Assembly (NCBI RefSeq): GCF_004168585.1
Contig: NZ_PGVH01000029.1
Coordinates: 139,095 to 203,094, forward strand
Length of the DNA stretch: 64,000 nt
DNA from: Shewanella sp. OPT22
GTDB taxonomy: Bacteria; Pseudomonadota; Gammaproteobacteria; Enterobacterales; Shewanellaceae
Direction: 5' to 3'
This document shows positions 37,941-46,009 of this stretch, one piece after another. The notes below the pieces were generated by a model. It searched no databases, was not told the origin of the DNA, and saw nothing but the letters and a program-made list of their open reading frames with translations. How positions within the stretch are numbered: position 1 is the first letter of the stretch; every line of letters begins with the position of its first letter. A program made the position numbers and the translations under genes.

Positions 37941-40517
37941 TTAGTTGTTAATTCTTGCAATCGACGCTACAGCTACAGCACTGTTATAAATGACACTTGT
38001 AACTTGTTGCCATACTGTAAGCGTGTCTTTGTATTCCGTATCTAGAGGTACAATGATGGTGTCTCCTGCCATCATTTGCGTCCCGTTTGAGAACCAAGTT
38101 TCGTTCGGAAAAATTACTGAGCCATTGGCACGAAGAATGTAGCTTCTGTTTTCGTCGGCACGTTTTCGTGGGCCGCCTGCCATTTCAAGGTATTGATCAA
38201 ACGTATCGTTTGGTACGTATCTGTGTGTGCTCGGGTATTGTACTTGACCCATTACAGAAACCGTTTGATTTTTTGAAGGAATATACAACTCGTCATTTGC
38301 TTCTAGCTGAATATCGGCATCTTTAACACCTGTAATAATTCCGCTTAAATCAATACTCAGTCGGCCAATTACTTCAATATTTTCTAATTGATTGAGCATC
38401 AACTGCGCTTGCTCGAAACTGATTGTACCACCGTCTTTGGTTAATGCTTTGGCTGCGATCTCACGGCGAAGTTCATCAGCTAGCTTGCGGACTTGCTCTT
38501 TCTCTTTGGCTTTAACTGAGTCACGTAAGAAGATGGCACCAAAAGTAAATGCGTCGTGCGTTAAACCGCCTGCACGTTCTAATACATCCACCATGGTTTC
38601 GCCACGTTGGATGCTGTAAGTACCAGGGAAACGCACTTCACCTTGCACTGTTACCCAACGTGTTTCTTGCCAATCAGGGAGTGTTCTTATGGTTAAAATG
38701 TCTCTCGACTGCAATTTTACATTATTCGCATTATCGTTTTTGAGTGCTTTACCAATGTTGATGGCTTTGTGCTCTAAAGACACACCGACTTCTGGGTTTA
38801 CATTTTGACGTGTTAGCTCAGCTGAAAGTGTGTAACTGCCTTCCTCTAACCCGCCAGCTGCAGATAACAAATCGGTTACTCGGTTTTTGTCACCAATTGG
38901 GTAGACGCCTGGAAAGCGGACATTACCATTAACCTCTACAAGTTGCGAAGCTTCACCTAAGCGAGTCTGCTTTCTTAACTTTGATACTACAGGTGCTAAC
39001 TGCTCACCTCTTTCAGCGTATTTGAATATAATAATTTGATCGCGAGGTTGCAGGGTTAAGTTATTCACTGAAGTAGGGGTGTTAATTGCTTTACCAATTG
39101 AGAACTGCTTAACCTTGATGTCACCATGTGCATTGGCTTGTCTAAGTACTAACGAATAATCAAGGTCTGCCGTTACATCTAGGTCGCCCCAGATTGATTG
39201 GAAAATATCAGCAACTTTAATGCCTTTCTTCCATTGGTATTGCCCAGGGCGAACAACTGCACCCACTACGTCGATTGAGTTATCAATTCGTTCTGATGAT
39301 GATTTAACTTGGATGGTATCGCCATCTTTTATGATTTCATTTTTATCAGATGCTGATTTTAAGCTTAACGATAAAACCGTTTTTAAGTGCTTGTCGTTAA
39401 ATCTTTCTAAGGCGATTGCTTGAGGGTAACCAGTAGCTTTTATGCCACTTGCCATATTAATAACATCAGAAAGCGTTTCTTTACCCTTTAGCTCGTAAAT
39501 TGCTGGCCTTCTTACTTCGCCGTCGATACTTACGTGTGCTTTTGCCGCTGGGATAAATACAACATCACCCGACTGTAACCTAAGGTCGTGTGACGTATCA
39601 CCTTTTAATAGCAAGTCATATAAATCTAACGTGCCGATTAACTTGCCTTTGCGTTTTAGCTGAATATTACGAAGTGAACCTATGTCACTTAAGCCGCCTG
39701 ATATGTATAAAGCTTGCGTAAGTGTCGATAAACTTGAAACCGTATACGAGCCAGGCTTATAGGCCTCACCAGCAATGAAAATTCGGATTGAACGAAGCTC
39801 ACCCATACTGATATTCGACTCGACGCCGATCATTGAATGACTGATTTTAGATTTTAGTAACTGCTTTACTTCAGCAAAGCTTAACCCGACTAATGAGATA
39901 GGGCCAAGTTCAGGGAATTGAATTGCACCGTCACGCTGCACGGTTAACTGATAGTCGTTACTGTCTTTACCGTATAACTGAATATTAATGGTGTCGCCAG
40001 GGCCAACCATATATTCTGACGGCACAGGTACGTCAGACACAGGTGCAAAAGTTGATGGCTCACCTGCAAATAGTTCGATGCCAAACAGTTTTAGCTTTTT
40101 GGCTTTTTCAGCATTCTCAGTTTGCTGTGCATCTGTGACTTCTGATTCATCAACTACCAGCTCACCGTCTTCATTTAAGACAAATTTACTTTTGGTTTTT
40201 GTGTCGTCACAAAACACTAGGCCTTCTTCGTTTGACTGCCGTTTAGCTGAATAGCTATCTTTTTCTACACAAGCTTTTTCACTCTTACGTTCACCCACTA
40301 AGGTAGGATTAGTTACTTGTGCATTAGCACTGCTGCCTCCAGTAAGTGATGACAAATCGACACCATACTGTTTAGCCAACTTGGCTTGCTCAGATTTTGG
40401 CAATTGTTTGAATTGCTCGATCATTTGAGGTGAAGGTGTTACTGCTAGCGCTTGAGCGCTACTCAAAGCAACTAGCGTTAGTCCTGCTGCAAGAAGTGAT
40501 TTTGCTTTTGGAAACAC
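37941..40517 (-). CDS. SLBB-domain polysaccharide export protein (WbfF/OtnA-like)
   Basis: An 858-residue exported protein. It begins with a Sec signal peptide (cleavage near AQA/LA; no lipobox Cys). A Poly_export domain (about residues 165-245, SEYMVGPGDTINIQLYG) is followed by several SLBB repeats (for example VDVVGAVVRPGQYQW, VEVNGNVRFPGVYPI, VTVQGEVRFPGTYSI). It is much longer than E. coli Wza and resembles the large SLBB proteins of Vibrio cholerae O139 (WbfF/OtnA). It is the first gene of the operon. The start is GTG at 40517 with GGAG seven bases upstream. Confidence 0.87.
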   Translation of the reverse strand: MFPKAKSLLAAGLTLVALSSAQALAVTPSPQMIEQFKQLPKSEQAKLAKQYGVDLSSLTGGSSANAQVTNPTLVGERKSEKACVEKDSYSAKRQSNEEGLVFCDDTKTKSKFVLNEDGELVVDESEVTDAQQTENAEKAKKLKLFGIELFAGEPSTFAPVSDVPVPSEYMVGPGDTINIQLYGKDSNDYQLTVQRDGAIQFPELGPISLVGLSFAEVKQLLKSKISHSMIGVESNISMGELRSIRIFIAGEAYKPGSYTVSSLSTLTQALYISGGLSDIGSLRNIQLKRKGKLIGTLDLYDLLLKGDTSHDLRLQSGDVVFIPAAKAHVSIDGEVRRPAIYELKGKETLSDVINMASGIKATGYPQAIALERFNDKHLKTVLSLSLKSASDKNEIIKDGDTIQVKSSSERIDNSIDVVGAVVRPGQYQWKKGIKVADIFQSIWGDLDVTADLDYSLVLRQANAHGDIKVKQFSIGKAINTPTSVNNLTLQPRDQIIIFKYAERGEQLAPVVSKLRKQTRLGEASQLVEVNGNVRFPGVYPIGDKNRVTDLLSAAGGLEEGSYTLSAELTRQNVNPEVGVSLEHKAINIGKALKNDNANNVKLQSRDILTIRTLPDWQETRWVTVQGEVRFPGTYSIQRGETMVDVLERAGGLTHDAFTFGAIFLRDSVKAKEKEQVRKLADELRREIAAKALTKDGGTISFEQAQLMLNQLENIEVIGRLSIDLSGIITGVKDADIQLEANDELYIPSKNQTVSVMGQVQYPSTHRYVPNDTFDQYLEMAGGPRKRADENRSYILRANGSVIFPNETWFSNGTQMMAGDTIIVPLDTEYKDTLTVWQQVTSVIYNSAVAVASIARINN

Positions 40518-40666
40518 GTGTTATCTCCGTATTTGTGGTGTCTTTCTTTAGGTACCGAATTATTTTTAATATTGCATGTTAATGCTATGCAGTATCTTAG
40601 AATTATTGAGCTCAGATATTCGCCGCTAGTTGTTGCAGGCGAGAAAAAATTTTTTAATCATACTCT

Positions 40667-41009
40667 GGTGCAATTGATAAAAGCATTCAGAGACATGCGT
40701 TGCATGTCGCACACTACCGATCCGCGTGGCGAGCCTGAGGCTCTTCGGCGGTAGCTAATAGAGTGAAACTATTCACTCTATTGCCTTTTAGGTGCAATTG
40801 ATAAAAGCGTTCAGAGACATGCGTTGCATGTCGCACACTACCGATCCGCGTGGCGAGCCAGAGGCTCTTCGGCGGTAGCTAATAGAGTGAAACTATTCAC
40901 TCTATTGCCTTTTAGGCACAACCGATCCGCGTGGCGGGCCAGAGGCCCTTCGGCGGTAGCTAATAGAGTGAAACTGTTCACTCTATTGCCTTTCAGGCAC
41001 GCTACCGCC
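40667..41009. repeat. Tandem 124-bp structured repeats in the operon leader
   Basis: The gene-free stretch 40518-41168 is the leader of the polysaccharide operon. It contains two full 124-bp units (starting 40667 and 40791) and a third, shortened unit (from about 40915). Full units carry hairpin GACATGC-GTT-GCATGTC; all three carry GAGCC-NGA-GGCTC (GGGCC-AGA-GGCCC in the third) and AATAGAGTGAA-ACTA-TTCACTCTATT, plus GGCGGTAGC on the plus strand (40747, 40871, 40952). The third unit ends in the ops sequence in inverse orientation. Plus-strand ORFs across it are repeat by-products, not genes. Confidence 0.85.
40997..41009 (-). promoter_or_regulatory. ops element (RfaH recruitment site)
   Basis: The minus strand reads GGCGGTAGCGTGC, containing the 8-base ops core GGCGGTAG and the extended form known from E. 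coli RfaH-controlled operons. It lies in the leader, about 480 bases before the first gene and about 160 bases past the end of an rfaH paralogue. It should pause RNA polymerase and load RfaH to suppress polarity in the long operon. Confidence 0.82.
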
Positions 41010-41123
41010 CATGGATTGCGGCTTCCAACTTGCCCTTCATCATTTTATATTCAGTTAAATCTAGGATTTATCTTCCACTGAAATTTTACATTTTTAGAAC
41101 TTATTTTTAATAAATTGGCGCTT

Positions 41124-41152
41124 ATTAAAGACCATTCTGAGGATGTTTGCAA
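41124..41152 (-). promoter_or_regulatory. Putative promoter of the polysaccharide operon
   Basis: On the minus strand, TTGCAA (41152-41147) and TTTAAT (41129-41124) are 17 bases apart. Start of transcription would be near 41117, placing ops about 110 nt into the transcript, a usual position. Four of six matches at -35 and five of six at -10. Read-through from rfaH is the alternative. Confidence 0.35.
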
Positions 41153-41168
41153 AGGATAGTGTCACAAT

Positions 41169-41678
41169 TTAAACAGTAACTTTTTCTACCATTTCACTTG
41201 CAACATTTACCCGTTTCATTTTTCCTAAAATATTCAATAAGACAAAGCATCTTTTCTCTCCTGATGCTTCATCAAAAATCCCTTCAACTTCTGCAAACGG
41301 GCCTTCTGAAAAGCGAACCTTGTCACCTTTCTTTATATCTTCTGACGTTTCAGGTTCAGAATTTGAGAGCTCAGCCAATTTGATTTTGATACGAGTAATT
41401 AATTCTGGATCGAGCGGCAACATATCTTCTTTTACACCAACAATTTGATTCACACCACGTGTGGAATGAATACGACTCACAGGAAACTCTTGTGGGTTAA
41501 AGTTGATAAAAAGATAGTTGGGGAATAGAGGAACTTGCGTGTTCTGAATCTTCCCTGAGCGCTGTTTCTTGCTTTCTGCTATTAAAGGAAGGTAGGTTTC
41601 AACACCTTGCAATTCTAGGTTTTGTTTAGCTCGAATTTCATTTCGAGGCTTACAATATAACAAATACCAAGCTTTCAT
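41169..41678 (-). CDS. rfaH: RfaH-type transcription antiterminator (NusG paralogue)
   Basis: A 169-residue NusG-family protein with an N-terminal NGN domain (MKAWYLLYCKPRNEIRAKQN, then VPLFPNYLFI) and a C-terminal KOW-like domain (KKGDKVRFSEGPFAEVEGIF). The MKAWYLLYCK start and its place beside an ops-bearing polysaccharide operon mark it as RfaH rather than NusG. I start it at 41678, where AGGA stands six bases upstream; the 23 codons before this in frame are not RfaH-like. It binds elongating polymerase at ops and prevents Rho termination. Confidence 0.92.
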   Translation of the reverse strand: MKAWYLLYCKPRNEIRAKQNLELQGVETYLPLIAESKKQRSGKIQNTQVPLFPNYLFINFNPQEFPVSRIHSTRGVNQIVGVKEDMLPLDPELITRIKIKLAELSNSEPETSEDIKKGDKVRFSEGPFAEVEGIFDEASGEKRCFVLLNILGKMKRVNVASEMVEKVTV

Positions 41679-41794
41679 TGCTTTTCCTATTAACCCAATA
41701 GCACAGACATCCTTTATCGAGGCTGGGATAATATCAAAAATCTGCAATATGAAAAAGATAATATTAATGTATCAATAGTGAATGCCCAATATAT

Positions 41795-41830
41795 ATACTA
41801 TTCATACTATTCATACTATTCATACTATTC
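41795..41830. repeat. Four tandem copies of a 9-bp unit
   Basis: ATACTATTC is repeated four times without change at 41795-41830, about 117 bases upstream of the rfaH start, inside a 522-base region without genes (41679-42200) shared with the divergent peptide transporter. Copy number could change by slippage. Confidence 0.85.
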
Positions 41831-41945
41831 ATAACTTTCTACGCTTTATATTTAAAACTAAATAACATTAAAGTCATACTGTTATAACCAAATCCTCCTT
41901 TTTTTATTTGATGTTCAACTTCTGATGCCGCTTTGTCATTGTGTT

Positions 41946-41961
41946 TGTGACACCACTCACT
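41946..41961 (+). promoter_or_regulatory. CRP-like site upstream of the peptide transporter
   Basis: TGTGACACCACTCACT has the TGTGA-N6-TCAC(A) layout of a CRP half-site pair, with one mismatch at the last base. Centred about 77 bases before the inferred start of transcription of the transporter gene. Confidence 0.35.
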
Positions 41962-41994
41962 ACGTTCACTTTTTCACCACCTAAGGTTACAAAA

Positions 41995-42024
41995 TTGACT
42001 TTAGTTCAACACAAAAGGTATATA
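41995..42024 (+). promoter_or_regulatory. Putative sigma-70 promoter of the peptide transporter
   Basis: TTGACT (41995-42000) and TATATA (42019-42024) separated by 18 bases. A leader of about 170 nt would precede the start codon at 42201, which has AAGGTGG before it. Confidence 0.4.
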
Positions 42025-42200
42025 CAATGTGATTTCAACAAAATTACAAACTCACTGACTAATTGTTTAACAATTTGCGGTACTGCTAGCACAACTGGCA
42101 AATATCGAAAAGGTGACATAAAAGCAGTTAAAAAAAATTAGTATGCGGTAGTCTATTTTTTTCGCATACAAACAATCACGAGCTTAAGGTGGAATTTTAA

Positions 42201-43676
42201 ATGAGTGCAGCAAAACCTCAGGGAACAATGCTGGGACATCCAAAAGGATTATTCCTGCTGTTCACAACTGAAATGTGGGAGCGTTTCAGTTATTATGCGA
42301 TGAGAGCCATTCTAGTACTTTATCTAGTAGATAAAGTTCAATCTGAAGGTGGTAATGGACTTGGTTGGAACCAAGCAGATGCAATCTCTTTATACGGTAC
42401 TTTTACAGGTTTAGTCTATTTAACACCACTGTTAGGTGGCTGGATTGCTGATAACCTTCTTGGACAACGTAAAACCATCATGATTGGTGGTGCATTAATG
42501 GCCTTAGGTCAATTTACGCTTGCCTTCCCTCACTCGATGGTTCCTGGCCTTGAAACTGAAATGTTCTACCTTGGTTTGTTTACACTGATCATAGGTAACG
42601 GTTTATTTAAGCCAAATATTTCAACCATGGTTGGTGATTTATACGAAGAAGGCGATCATCGTCGTGACGGTGCATTTACCATCTTCTATATGGGGATCAA
42701 TTTAGGTGCGTTCTTAGGTGCGATAATTGTTGGTTCTATCGTTGCTTACTACGATGGTAATTATCAAGTTGGTTTCTTGACTGCTGGTATTGGTATGGTT
42801 TTATCTTTAATCATACAGATGGTTTTTGCACAAAAACTATTAGGTGATATTGGTAATGTTCCAGCAGCCAAATTGGAAAAAGAGCGTAACGCCAGCAATG
42901 GTAATACGCGTAAAGAACCTCTAACTAAAATCGAACGTGACCGCATTAAAGTTATTATGGTTATGGGTTTATTCACTATTATCTTCTGGGCTGGCTTTGA
43001 GCAAGCTGGCGGTTTGATGAATTTATTCACCAATGATTTTACCGACAGAATGCTAGGTAGTTTTGAAGTACCTACAACTTGGTTCCAGTCTCTTAATGCG
43101 TTATTCATTGTAATTTTTGCACCTGTAATCGCTTCGATTTGGATTAAGCTTGGTAGCAAAGAGCCTAACTCTCCTGTTAAGTTTGCTTTAGCTTTGTTCT
43201 TCTTAGCGGTTGGTTTCTTATTCATGATCGGTGCTGTTCTTGAGTTAGGTGGTGACGCTGGCGGTAAATCAAGCATGTGGTGGTTAGTGGGTGCATACTT
43301 CTTCCACACAATTGGTGAGCTTTGTCTATCTCCAATTGGTTTATCAATGGTAACTAAACTTGCTCCTCTCAGAATTATGTCTCTGATGATGGGTGCTTGG
43401 TTCTTATTTATTGCTGCTGCAAACAAAATTGGTGGTGTTGTTGGTTCATTCATCGGCCATGATGGTACGGTTGAAGAGCAACTTGCGAATGCTATGGGTA
43501 TTTTCTCTGGTATCGCTATCGTGTCCGTTGCTTCAGGCGTTATCCTTTACTTTATGGCTGACAAGCTTGTTGATTGGATGCACGGTGCTGAAGATGCAGA
43601 CCATGCACACACAACAACTGAAGCGATTGAAGAAGAGATTGCAGTAACGGCTGAACATGAAGCTATTAAGCATTAA
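42201..43676 (+). CDS. POT-family proton-coupled peptide transporter
   Basis: A 491-residue inner-membrane transporter with 12-14 helices. The ExxER proton-coupling motif is in TTEMWERFSYYAMR near residue 25, and the PTR2 signature region FYMGINLGAFLGAIIVG follows. POT/DtpA-like proteins import di- and tripeptides with protons. Acidic, His-rich C-terminal tail (HGAEDADHAHTTTEAI). Ribosome binding site AAGGTGG upstream; a strong terminator follows. It is not functionally linked to its neighbours. Confidence 0.93.
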   Translation: MSAAKPQGTMLGHPKGLFLLFTTEMWERFSYYAMRAILVLYLVDKVQSEGGNGLGWNQADAISLYGTFTGLVYLTPLLGGWIADNLLGQRKTIMIGGALMALGQFTLAFPHSMVPGLETEMFYLGLFTLIIGNGLFKPNISTMVGDLYEEGDHRRDGAFTIFYMGINLGAFLGAIIVGSIVAYYDGNYQVGFLTAGIGMVLSLIIQMVFAQKLLGDIGNVPAAKLEKERNASNGNTRKEPLTKIERDRIKVIMVMGLFTIIFWAGFEQAGGLMNLFTNDFTDRMLGSFEVPTTWFQSLNALFIVIFAPVIASIWIKLGSKEPNSPVKFALALFFLAVGFLFMIGAVLELGGDAGGKSSMWWLVGAYFFHTIGELCLSPIGLSMVTKLAPLRIMSLMMGAWFLFIAAANKIGGVVGSFIGHDGTVEEQLANAMGIFSGIAIVSVASGVILYFMADKLVDWMHGAEDADHAHTTTEAIEEEIAVTAEHEAIKH

Positions 43677-43700
43677 TATCTGATTTAATACAGCTGAAAT

Positions 43701-43728
43701 AAAAAACGCCTCAAATGAGGCGTTTTTT
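43701..43728. terminator. Bidirectional terminator
   Basis: A run of six A, stem CGCCTC/GAGGCG with loop AAAT, then a run of six T, between the convergent peptide transporter and response regulator genes. Confidence 0.9.
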
Positions 43729-43825
43729 ATTGTTGATTATTTATTGTTTCGCACTTCTTTACTTATTAAATGTATGTCTATTCACAAACTGCATACACTT
43801 TTTAAGAAATACAGTTAAGCCCCAA

Positions 43826-44926
43826 CTAAAGTCTCAATTCAATATATCCACCAGACGGCACTTCATTATTTTGCACTAGACCAACAAATTGATTGTTCAA
43901 CAGTAAAGGTTTATGTTCAGGGTTACTGGTCGAAATACACAGGTGTTCACCACGATTTAACGTTCGATATTGAGTACTTGTTTTTCCCCAATTGTTCATA
44001 CCAAGCTGCAAGGTGTCTGATAACGCCAATGGCATTAAACCTTCAGTATTTCTGAGATAGCACCTTAATCCTTGCCCAGCTTGTGCAATTGCGGTTCGGT
44101 AACTTCTTAAATCCACTGTTACGTAAATCATATCAATGAAAATATCTAAACCCGATTTTGCAATACGATCGTTTAAGTAACTCAGCATGTTAAAAGGCTC
44201 AATAACCGATTGGCTCTTCCCCATCCTAAACGCTTTGAGTTTTTGATTTACTAAGCTTCTCAACAATACACTTGCGAACCCAGCTCTATCGTCTTCTGGT
44301 TGGAAGTGAGCCATATACATGAGTAGATGCTGCTCGCCGACTAATGTGGAATCAATCAAATAACTGCTAATATCTTCTTTTTTGAATAGGCTGTAGCAAA
44401 CGTCAGCAGCAGGATAATTAATTTCAGCAGCAGGAAACAACTGTTGTTGAATACAATTAACCGCTTCGACGCTTTCTTCGACGTACTCTAAGTTACTTTG
44501 AAATTCCTCGTAGGCTAATTCATCAACAATTTCAGAAGGTACATCATCAGACTTATCAGATAGGCATTGCTGAATAGCGTGCTCAACAACGTATAAATCA
44601 TCAATCGGTTTAATTAAATAATCGCTGGCTCCAATTCTGAGCGCTTCAACTACATCTGTCATGACATTATTGCCTGACAACACAATTGCAGGAATCGATG
44701 CATTAATATCTGTAAGTGATTTTAGAAGCTCTAAGCCGTTTAATTCTGGGGAAGAAAGATCGATTAAGATAAGATCAAATCGATGCTTCTTGAAATAGGA
44801 GAGCGCTTTACCATCATCCTCGGCGACCGAGACATTAGCCCCTTGCCGAGAAAGAAATTCAAAAGTATTAGAACGAAACTTTGACTCTTGTTCAATAAAC
44901 AAGATAGAAACATCATTTAGCGCCAT
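43826..44926 (-). CDS. Response regulator with PP2C/SpoIIE-like C-terminal domain (RssB-like)
   Basis: A 366-residue cytoplasmic protein. Residues 1-125 are a receiver domain with the phospho-acceptor Asp in LILIDLSSPELNG and the Lys in YLIKPID. The usual acidic pair near the N-terminus is altered to FIEQES. The C-terminal 230 residues resemble an RssB/SpoIIE-type phosphatase-like domain, apparently degenerate (metal-binding aspartates not obvious). Regulators of this type are often signalling adaptors. The partner kinase is not in the window. No DNA-binding domain seen. Confidence 0.7.
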   Translation of the reverse strand: MALNDVSILFIEQESKFRSNTFEFLSRQGANVSVAEDDGKALSYFKKHRFDLILIDLSSPELNGLELLKSLTDINASIPAIVLSGNNVMTDVVEALRIGASDYLIKPIDDLYVVEHAIQQCLSDKSDDVPSEIVDELAYEEFQSNLEYVEESVEAVNCIQQQLFPAAEINYPAADVCYSLFKKEDISSYLIDSTLVGEQHLLMYMAHFQPEDDRAGFASVLLRSLVNQKLKAFRMGKSQSVIEPFNMLSYLNDRIAKSGLDIFIDMIYVTVDLRSYRTAIAQAGQGLRCYLRNTEGLMPLALSDTLQLGMNNWGKTSTQYRTLNRGEHLCISTSNPEHKPLLLNNQFVGLVQNNEVPSGGYIELRL

Positions 44927-45088
44927 TTTCTCACCTTAATTCAATTGGTGAATGTTTATCCGTAAACAAGCATTCCCTAAACTTCTTTTTTTGATGTCGT
45001 TATGCTTTGTAGAACTTCATTTTCATCCCTAAGAAGCTCTACTCTTTGTATACAGTATTTAACTTATAACACCAGTATTGAAGTTTCG

Positions 45089-45886
45089 CTAATTTAATTC
45101 GTCAAGATAATCATTAATAAGCTCATCATCACCCTGTTTCTGGGTAACCTTTCCATCATGAAGTTTAAAATCAAGGTTTTGTAGATAAGCATCTTTAACA
45201 AATGTGTAAGGATCTAATGCGTTGTCGAGCAGTTTTTCTTGAGGTATCGCCTTAACTCGTGTGTTGATACCATCTAAGCCTACTTTAGCCACTTTTTGCC
45301 AGAAGTTTAAATCCGAAAGTGGAAAATAGAGGTCATCAACCCAATTACTTGCTAGTTCGCGAGTTACTGTCGGCCCATAAGCTGGCAACATGAAATACGG
45401 CCCATTAGGAACACCGTAGTATCCTAAAACTTCAGCAAACTCATCCTGCTTTCTTGGTAACCCCATTTTATCTGCAACATCAACCAAACCTAATATACCG
45501 AATGTAGAGTTAATCGTGAAACGACCACCCGCATTCAATGCCCACTTCCATTTACCTTGTAAAGTGTTATTCACCAAAGATGAAGGCTCATCTAAATTGT
45601 GAACAAAATTATCGACACCATCTTGCATAAAACTTGGTACGTAATCATTGTAGCCATGTGCAACAGGCCTTAGAACGTATTTATCAAGGTAGTTATAGTT
45701 AAGATTCCACATTGCTCTATTAAAGCCTTCAAAAGGATCTTTTTCATCCGTATACTTTACTTCAACTTCAGCCTTTTCTTTTTGTGGCTCGGCATGAGTA
45801 TCGCCTTTGTGTTTATCTACAGAATGAGCAAGACCTGTAAATGATATCGATGCGATAGCAACTACCAGTGCAAGATTAAGTTTCAT
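45089..45886 (-). CDS. mlaA: MlaA (VacJ) family outer-membrane lipid-asymmetry protein
   Basis: A 265-residue MlaA/VacJ homologue (DPFEGFNRAMWNLNYNYLDKYVLRPVAHGY, split here by the family's conserved DPFEGFNR motif; later FGILGLVDVADKMGLP and PNGPYFMLPAYGP). MlaA removes mislocalised phospholipids from the outer leaflet of the outer membrane. I start it at 45886, giving a normal signal peptide, since the upstream 18 in-frame codons are not signal-like. The mature protein has no cysteine at all, so the lipid anchor of classic MlaA is missing. Confidence 0.9.
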   Translation of the reverse strand: MKLNLALVVAIASISFTGLAHSVDKHKGDTHAEPQKEKAEVEVKYTDEKDPFEGFNRAMWNLNYNYLDKYVLRPVAHGYNDYVPSFMQDGVDNFVHNLDEPSSLVNNTLQGKWKWALNAGGRFTINSTFGILGLVDVADKMGLPRKQDEFAEVLGYYGVPNGPYFMLPAYGPTVTRELASNWVDDLYFPLSDLNFWQKVAKVGLDGINTRVKAIPQEKLLDNALDPYTFVKDAYLQNLDFKLHDGKVTQKQGDDELINDYLDELN

Positions 45887-46009
45887 GAATTTCTTGGTTT
45901 CCAATATTATTAGCTGAATAATTATAAGTAATTTTAACATTTGGTAAAATCACTTTATTTCTAATTCAATGAGTCGATATATATACAAAGTAATACCAAC
46001 AGAGTAATT

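Noticed and set aside
40667-40996. tRNA-like or tmRNA-like gene in the leader hairpins
   Set aside because: The hairpin spacing does not give a cloverleaf, there is no CCA-type acceptor or T-loop motif, and the units are repeated.
40824-41081. Plus-strand ORF with repeated peptide across the leader repeats
   Set aside because: Its repeated peptide is a by-product of the tandem hairpin DNA repeat, with no ribosome binding site and opposite to the operon.
42764-43453. 229-codon minus-strand ORF
   Set aside because: It lies fully inside and antisense to the clear POT transporter gene and has no recognisable domain.
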